Origin: Thermothielavioides terrestris NRRL 8126
Lineage: Eukaryota; Ascomycota; Sordariomycetes; Sordariales; Chaetomiaceae
Length of the DNA: 64,000 nucleotides
NCBI RefSeq assembly: GCF_000226115.1
Contig: NC_016458.1
Location: 9,281,501-9,345,500 of the forward strand
Direction: 5' to 3'
Shown here piece by piece: positions 57,274-64,000 of this stretch (positions are counted from its first letter, which is position 1; each line of letters opens with the position of its first letter). A model generated the notes under the pieces. The model was not told where the DNA came from. It did no database searches and was given only the letters and a program-made list of their open reading frames with translations. The position numbers and the translations under genes were made by a program.

Positions 57274-57638
57274 GGGAGATGCACCGGGCAGGGTATCGAA
57301 TGGCCACGATAGAGCATGTTTTTGCGCGTTGCAGACCTAGGTAAGAGCGGCATGCTGTCGGCTTACCAGAGAGAAGCAACTAATCCGTGCTACACACCAT
57401 CTCGGCATGGATTTGGTTATTAGCGGCAGTCTGTGGTTCGTTATGATAGCAACCAAGACCACGCAAACAGCGGAAACGTCAGCAGCGTCGATGTTCTGCC
57501 GCTGGCAAGACCGACGACGTATATATACACATGGGCGGAAGGAGAGGGCAGCGCTGTGGCTGCATTGACTCCTGGGGCGATGCCGCTGACCTGGTCTCTC
57601 TAGCAATACGTACCTCGATGCCATGCAATCCAGGCGCC
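57274..57638. other. Intergenic between convergent genes
   Basis: 3' regions only; no gene seen. Confidence 0.4.
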
Positions 57639-58658
57639 TCACGCCCCAAGCCGGCCAATGAACGCCCATGAGCGGACGGACGGCATACTGACGAGCCCTC
57701 GTGCCGTTCTAATGTGGTCGTGCATTGGGATGGTGCAACATCCCCGTTGCTGCAGCCGTACAGGTATGTCAGCCGTGCTGATCACTTCAGGGGACAAACC
57801 CCCGGACAGAAACAGGGCGCGCGTGCACTGACGGTCTTCGTACGGCTTTCTCGACGTGATCCCCAAGGTGCAGAGATGCCATATCCACATGCACCACATG
57901 GCCACGAGGCTGTCCAGCGTGCGCCGCGGCAGCGGCACCAAGACGTCCAGCCTGAACTCGACGTCGGCCGGCCGGCCGGGCATCCTCTCGCAAGTCTGGC
58001 GGGCCGCGACCTGCCCGGCCGCATCGCGCCACTGCCACGCCTCGTCACGCCCCTTGATCGCGAAGTGGTACTCGCCCTTCTTCGCCCTGCCGCCCTCCGC
58101 CTGCACGCGGCGCCTCTCGGCCTCGGACAGCACCCGCAGCGCGCGGTAGCCCCAGTGGAAGAACGGGCGCTTGACGATGCACACCTCACCCAGGGTCTTG
58201 CGGGACTGCGGCACCAGGCGCAGCACGGCGGGGATGTGGGCGTACGGCCGCGGGGCGAGGTACTCCAGGGAGTAGACGTCCTTGGCACGGCGCGTCACGG
58301 CGGACGAGCCGTCGGGCGAGGGCCGCACGCGGTAGTCGAGCCGTTGGAAGTCGATGCGCTCGGTCTCGGAGCGCTGCTCATGGATCAAGCGCGAGAGCTG
58401 GTACAGCGCGTCGGAGCCGGCCGTCGTGCCGGGGGTCGGCCCCGCCCGGTAGACGAAGCGGCCGTGCAGCACGAGCGCGCACGGCGGGAGCACCTCGTCC
58501 GGGTCGACGCCGGCTTGTTCGCGGTAGGCGGGCGGTTCATCGGCTGCGACGGCGTACGGGGGTGGGTTGTCGCCGTAGGCCGGGGGATCCGGGATATGGT
58601 CTGACACAGCGACGAATAGAGGTAGAAATACCGCTGGGGGTTCCGGGGAAGGAGGCAT
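57639..58658 (-). CDS. PPxY-motif hypothetical protein (339 aa)
   Basis: The N-terminal part has three PY motifs (PPAY, PPPY, PPAY) within the first 50 residues, the type of ligand bound by WW domains of Rsp5/Nedd4 ubiquitin ligases. The middle looks folded (LVLHGRFVYRAGPTPG, DYRVRPSPDGSSAVTRRAKD, FFHWGYRALRVLSEAE, ADVEFRLDVLVPLPRRTLDSLVAMW). The last about 70 residues have weak protein character, so an unseen intron near 57,850 may give another C-terminus. I do not recognise the family; a ubiquitin-ligase adaptor is possible but unproven. Confidence 0.7.
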   Translation of the reverse strand: MPPSPEPPAVFLPLFVAVSDHIPDPPAYGDNPPPYAVAADEPPAYREQAGVDPDEVLPPCALVLHGRFVYRAGPTPGTTAGSDALYQLSRLIHEQRSETERIDFQRLDYRVRPSPDGSSAVTRRAKDVYSLEYLAPRPYAHIPAVLRLVPQSRKTLGEVCIVKRPFFHWGYRALRVLSEAERRRVQAEGGRAKKGEYHFAIKGRDEAWQWRDAAGQVAARQTCERMPGRPADVEFRLDVLVPLPRRTLDSLVAMWCMWIWHLCTLGITSRKPYEDRQCTRALFLSGGLSPEVISTADIPVRLQQRGCCTIPMHDHIRTARGLVSMPSVRSWAFIGRLGA

Positions 58659-59766
58659 GTTTCACCGTTGTTTTACTGATCTCTATTATTTTCCTCACTT
58701 CTTTTGCTCTCGTTGACGTTGGTAGTGATTAGCGGACAGCGACAGAGGGAACGGATAAGAAGAAGAGGTGAGGAGGCGAGGCTGTGCATGCGATAGATTT
58801 CGCGGTTCCATTGCATCGCCGCACAGCCCGGCCCCCAAGGCACCTGACGTGTATCCGATTGCAGGAAAATGTCGCAATTCCCGTCCAGGTCGCCGGATAT
58901 ATCTCACAGACCAACACGCCTCAGCTGCAGGCCTATGTGGACTCACTTCGAGTTGCCCACGCGACCTATCCGCAGCCTAGCCTCAGCTACATTATATAAG
59001 TGCGCAGACGATGGATGGGTCGTGGGTGCTGTTATAAGCATACCATTTTGATTTCTGTCACGGTTTCAGCTGCTGCGCGGCACCGCATTGCTGAGGAGAA
59101 GCAGCCGGTTTGCACCTGAACCACAACCATTTCGAGTCCAAGGAACTCGGTGCGTCAGCCGTCCACTCATCAAGGACTCTTGAGCCAGAGGCATCACGGC
59201 TGGATTCGTCTTATTCCCAGGAAACTACCATGCTCTTGCTAGTCTAATCTATGACCAAGACGGAGAAACGAGGTCGATGCACACGGGCCAGCGTTTCAGT
59301 GATTACAGTCTTCTGTTTGATTTTAGTTTAGACAAGCAGGAATGTTACAAAAAGAGGATGACGGTTGAACGTAAGACCGCACTTGGCCTCTCTCGGCTGC
59401 ATCCGTGCATTTGATCTTCTTCTCTTGTTCACTATTGGTATTGAGAAAGCTAATGTATTGGGCTTCCCGTTCATGTCGGCCCGCTTGTCCGGCCGCAATG
59501 CAAGGGGACGGACGTCCCGAGATGATCTCCAGAGAGAAAACGACGTAAAGAAAAGAAAATGAGGACGCAGATGACCAGCTTGAGGCAGGATGAAATCAAA
59601 GTCCAAATACGCACTAAAGAAACCATGGTAACGCAAAAATCGACATCAAGCATCGCGACGCTTGCAAATAGATAAACATTCTGGAAGAAAGACGAGCAGC
59701 GCAACGGTCATGGGTTGCCGACTTCCACCTTAGGCTGTCCGGTCAGTTCTCGTTTCGCATCACTTC
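58659..59766. other. Intergenic, no gene seen
   Basis: Upstream region of the PPxY gene and downstream region of the methyltransferase. A lower-GC patch lies around 59,320-59,700. No coding signal. Confidence 0.4.
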
Positions 59767-61753
59767 TCACTTCCGTGCGTCCAGCGGCTTCCGGCCGTAG
59801 ACAATGTAGCTGCGATCCCACAGTCAGCCAACAACAAGCCACAGCACACCTCGCAGACACGGCGTAGCGGCACCTACATGGGCCAGTAGGCGTGGATAGC
59901 CGGGTTCTTCAGATCCTCGCGCGCGCGCGAGGCCAGCAGCACGGCCTCCTCGGGGGCCCAGCCGAGCGCGCGCGTGGCGGGCGCCACGAGGGCCGGCACG
60001 AGCACGAGGTCCATGTTGGCGCGGTTCCACTGGCCGAGCAGCTTGTAGCGCGGGTCGCGCGCCCAGCCGTTGGTCGGCCACTTGTCGACCGTCTCGACGA
60101 CGTCCTCGAAGCCGGCCTCCTCCAGCAGGGCCTTCCACCGCCGCGCGAGCGTCAGCGGCCGCCCCGCCGCCTCCATCGCCCGCGCCACCGTGCGCATCCA
60201 CACCTGCAGCGCCGAGTCGGCAGGGAGCGTGCCGTCGTCGCAGCCCAGCGGCGCCAGGTCCTGCGCCTCGAAGTACCCGCCGGGCTCGAGCGCGCTGGTG
60301 GATGCCGTTGTGAGAAAAGAGTGATCTGTCTGAAAGGGGTTTTGGGGGGGGGGGGGGGGGGTTCTGCCTACTCGAATGCTTTCTTGACGATTGCTGCGCC
60401 GTCGGTATAGCTGCCCGTCATCATGCGACTGAGGATGAAGTCGAACGGCTGGGACCAGGTCCAGTCCTGCTCGAGATCGTCGATCTGACAAGGGGGGGTT
60501 GAGTAGTTAGCCCTGTCACACTCTCGCAGAGTAGACAGGGCGAGTTCGATATTCTCTCCTTACCTCAAAGGAGCAGTTTGGCGGTACGCTATGCTCAGAG
60601 CTCTACTGTCAGCCATCTCATCAGATATTCACGCGGGTTGTTTAGTTAGTGGCGGTTCGACCTACAGAGTGGGCTGTACGGGACTCAGATCGACTCCAAT
60701 GACCTAGACCGCGGCAGGTTAATCAGCAGTCGGCCGGCAGGGCCGCCTGATCGTGCCAGATCTCGTCTCACCTCAGCATCGGGATGCTCATCGGCTGCCG
60801 GCGTCTAATTAGCTTCTGCCCGTTTCTGGACCGGAAAAAAACAAGGCGGACGGGGCATATCTCACCGTACTCGATGCACCATATGCCGGATCCCGCGCCG
60901 AGATCCAGCACCCGCTTGGCGCCCTCGTTCTTTGGACAAAGGCAGGCCTTGCCGCCCAGCGTCATCTTGATGAGGTAGTGCTGCAAGTCTGAGGTGATGC
61001 TAGTTAGAGATCGGCATCGCTGCGTCTGCGACCGTCAACAACTCACCGAGTCTCTCGATCTCGCTCTGCACGCCGTGTGTGAGCGGTGCTGTATCCGGTG
61101 TTTCACAACATGGAGAACCGAAACTAGACACAGTGACGTACCTTGTCGCTGGGCATGAAGTACTCTGGCCACACATCCTCTGTGTCAGCGGAACGGAACA
61201 CGTCTCACAGGAGCGGGGATCCGGGGCACGTACTCCCGGCACTCAGCGCATGGTATGTGCGGCCATTTTCGCGCTCGTAGTCCAGCACGCTCGTCGGCAG
61301 CGACGTGAGGCTGTTCGTCCGCGACTGTTAACGACGACAAGCGTTGTCTGGTTAGCTGTTTACCGGGGGAGGTGGCGATGAGAACGGAGTCAGAATGCAG
61401 AACGACGACGTACCAGGCTGCGCGTAGACGAGGACTCGCTGTGGTCCTCGGGCCTCTGGTCAGTGGGCGCCTTCTTGCCCGAGGCGTGTGTTAGCGACCG
61501 CAACTAACCGGACAGAACAAGAAAACACCACGCTGCCGGAGACTGCACTCACCTGCTTGACTCCATAGTCGGACGCGTCGGCCGTGAAAGTGGTCGTCGA
61601 AGAAAACACGCTGCTGCCTTTCTCGTGCTGATGAACCGCGTCCGTTTGCTGTCCGCGCCGCTTGAAGAGCGCCCTGCACGGCGCCCTAACAAAGCACGAG
61701 AGGCAGTGGAAGAGCAGCTCCCCGGCCGTGTGAGACCGCGACGACGAATCCAT
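59767..61753 (-). CDS. LaeA-like SAM-dependent methyltransferase, twelve exons
   Basis: Exons, from the start: 61,553-61,753; 61,414-61,473; 61,234-61,324; 61,142-61,179; 61,047-61,065; 60,866-60,988; 60,772-60,794; 60,666-60,703; 60,564-60,588; 60,372-60,484; 59,878-60,294; 59,767-59,809. They total 1191 nt (396 aa) with phases agreeing throughout. SAM motif I is VLDLGAGSGIW (residues 163-173), then EVIGVDLSP, FDFILSRMMTGSY and ALEPGGYFEAQD, and a VYGRKPLD end typical of fungal secondary-metabolism methyltransferases. The acceptor of exon 2 (61,473 or 61,470) is uncertain. An 18-G run (60,344-60,361) lies in one intron. It may modify a metabolite or act as a regulator. Confidence 0.88.
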
Positions 61754-62738
61754 GTTTCCTTTCTTTTCTGGACGGTCAAGGACCCGGGAGCCTGGCTCCT
61801 GGGAAGCGGAGAGGGGTCCGGGGGAAAGGGATGATATAATACCAGGATCGGAGTTCCAACGACAGGAGCTTATTTTTTTCGGGTTCGCGCCTGGAGCGAC
61901 GCAGAACACAGAAAGGCTCACATGCATCCATGACAGTACGGATTCCGGGGGTGGGTACCGTGGCTGGCCAGCGTGCCGTGGTACAGTGCGGTTGGCATGC
62001 AAATGGTCGATGGACGCCGAGACTCGGCCCGGGTGCGTGACAGCGGGTCAGAGCCGATCTGAAGGCGCATATGACCGCATGCGGCAAGTCGGGCGCGGGT
62101 GTGGTTGCACAAAGGACCCTCCTCGGCTACGACCTCTCCAGTGGAGGGTGATCAATGACACGGACCGGTGAAGCCGCCCCAGTTCTGATTTGCCTGACAC
62201 ACTCAGGACGCCCAGCGGCCCAAGGACCCAATCCGGAATGGACGCGTCCTTCGTGGCGGTGGGGAGGCGGCGTCGGGCCGAGTGTTGACTGTATTCGGGC
62301 TACTGTGCACACTGCGTGCTCTTGCCGGCAACTGAGGGTTGGCGGCAAGCGAGAGCGAGATGTTTGGCGTGCGGGGAGGATCGGGAATCTGTTGGTTTCT
62401 GATCGGCGAGGTGTACTGTGGTAGGGAGGGAGACGCTCTCGGGCCGTGATGCTCCCAGGCGTCACCTTGCTCACTCCCGGCCCAAGAGTCTGACTCCTGA
62501 CATCATCCGCACAAAACTCACGAGGGATTAAGATGCAAGGCTGCAAGGGACGAGGCCTGCGGCGACATAATGACTTCACTTCAGCATCCCAGGTTGCTGC
62601 ATGTCCTTTCTTTCCAAATAGGGGTAAGCCCAACCGCTCGTCACCGTGCTGTTCGCGCGAGAGCGGACGAAACTGACCGGTGTAAACGGGAAGGAAGACT
62701 GCGACGAGAGATCCCGAGAGCTTTCGTGAGGCGTAACT
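61754..62738. other. Intergenic, no gene seen
   Basis: Promoter of the methyltransferase gene and 3' side of the transporter gene. No convincing coding signal. Confidence 0.4.
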
Positions 62739-63444
62739 TCATCCTCCAGTCGTGTCATGCTGATTCTCTACCTGTGCCGCCCTGCCGTCGCCGCTAGACA
62801 GGCACGTCCCGCCGTGCTTTCGACTCAGTCTCTCGGCCCTCGACGAAACGTACGACAGACCGGCGGTCCACACAGCCAGGGCCACAGAGGTGGCAATCAT
62901 GGCGTACATACCCTTCTGCAACACCCGTTGTGTCAGTCACCACCCGTGCCGACAACCGATGTGAAACAAAGGAGACAAGGAGACAACAGACTGACCGTAA
63001 ACCACGGGGCCATGCTCGCGCCGTAGAACACGATGCTCCACCACGCGTTGACGGCGTTACTCCCCAGATTCATGCCGGCCAGCACGACAGACCGAAACAC
63101 AGGCTCCCGCCGCCGGCGCATCGCGTCGTTGGCCCACGCGAAGAAGGTCGCCTGGCACGCGTACACCGCGCCGGCCCAGTAGTACGCGGCGAACACGACG
63201 GCCGTGGCGCGCCCGACCTCGACCTCGGCAGCTCCGCCGCCGGGCGCGCGCTCGACCATCCGCTGCGCCGCGAGCACCATCGCGCTGGTCGCCACGCCCG
63301 TCGCCCCGATGAAGTACCCCACCAGGTAGCGCTTGCCGCCGAGGAAGTCGGTCAGCGCGGCCCAGAAGAGCGTCGACGCGATGCCCACCGCCGGCACGCC
63401 CGTCGGGTAGTCGTTGAGCTGCCGGACCGTGTAGGCCGGTTGCT

Positions 63445-63479
<35 letters not shown>

Positions 63480-64000
63480 GGCGTCTTCATGTACAGCGCG
63501 AGCAGCGAGTTGGACGAGAACGACTCGGTCTCGCCGGCGATGGTCCACAGCACCACGAAGCCCCACCATTCCCACGAGGTCAGCACCGTTTTCGCGAAGG
63601 TCCACGTCAGCGGGGAGGTGTCGGAGGCGTCTTTGTTGCTGTGCGGCTGGCTGTTACCGTCATGGTCTGGGGAGGAGGCGGAGGAAGAGGCCTCGTACGC
63701 CGCTCCGTGCGCGGGCTCGACTGCCCGGTCGTGCAGTTCGAGGCGCGACACGGCTAGGGCGCGCTCGGCGGCGGTGAGATAGGGCGCGGTGGTGGTGGCC
63801 GGCGTGTCGGGAAACAGAAGGAAGCCGTAGACCGCCACGGGCAGGGTGATGATGCCGTCGACCAGGAACAGCCAGCGCCAGCCGCGCAGGCCGTGGCGGT
63901 TGTCCAGGCTGGCGTAGATGCCGCTCTGGATGAAGCCGCCGATCATGGTGCCGGCGAGGCCCGAGGCGGTGAAGACGCCGCTGCGCTTGCCCAGCTCGCG
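62739..64000 (-). CDS. MFS permease, anion:cation symporter type (5' end beyond the window)
   Basis: The visible part spans an exon from the window edge to 62,996 and a last exon 62,739-62,915, joined over an intron with GTCAGT donor and GTTGCAG acceptor. It starts inside the protein (RELGKRSGVFTASGLAGTMI), then RGWRWLFLVDGIITLPVAV, followed by a hydrophilic loop with a run of serines encoded by a TCG repeat (63,448-63,478), and further membrane helices (GYFIGATGVATSAMVLAA, VNAWWSIVFYG, MIATSVALAVWTAGL). The WRWLFLVDG signature is that of the Fen2/Liz1/Dal5 allantoate-pantothenate permease family. Substrate unknown. The N-terminal helices are outside the window. Confidence 0.9.

Overview
This window looks like a filamentous ascomycete chromosome, most likely a Sordariomycete. 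Genes are GC-rich with short GT-AG introns carrying CTGAC/CTAAC-like branch sites. Family content is fungal: a LaeA-type methyltransferase, Zn2Cys6 proteins, a secreted GH3 beta-glucosidase, a pepsin-like protease, Egt2 and a 22-residue metallothionein. A sharply bounded AT-rich block is full of C-to-T and G-to-A changes, as expected of repeat-induced point mutation (RIP). I cannot name the species.

Positions 1-15,357 are a RIP-degraded repeat block. Its centre is a complete Ty3/gypsy chromovirus (1764-9385) with 249-bp LTRs, a 5-bp target duplication, gag, pol and a C-terminal chromodomain. It has a tRNA-independent self-priming site of the Tf1 type. Unexpectedly, a 460-codon antisense reading frame fills its 3' third. 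The element sits inside another decayed plus-strand ORF. A decayed minus-strand Ty1/copia element follows (about 9790-14,940). A GC-rich tRNA-like, possibly SINE-derived patch lies at 589-1036.

Positions 15,358-17,374 are bounded by inverted repeats of roughly 240 bp that enclose an intact small gene, next to a 491-bp MITE with its own target duplication. Normal gene space follows. It holds an atypical kinase, a frameshifted hypothetical gene, a short-chain dehydrogenase with an in-frame TAG, a metallothionein, a polyglutamine Myb/SANT-like protein, an aspartic protease, a GH3 beta-glucosidase and a double Zn2Cys6 protein. After a gene-poor stretch (35.3-39.9 kb) come a tiny split gene, a proline-rich hypothetical protein, an archaemetzincin, the ergothioneine enzyme Egt2, a gluconokinase and a RhoGAP-like protein.

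The right end (53-64 kb) looks metabolic: an amine-oxidase pseudogene, an extended short-chain reductase (five exons, one GC-AG intron), an FAD monooxygenase, a PPxY-rich protein, a LaeA-like methyltransferase with twelve exons, and an MFS permease cut by the window edge. Reductase, monooxygenase, methyltransferase and transporter together resemble the edge of a secondary-metabolite cluster, but no backbone synthase is inside the window.
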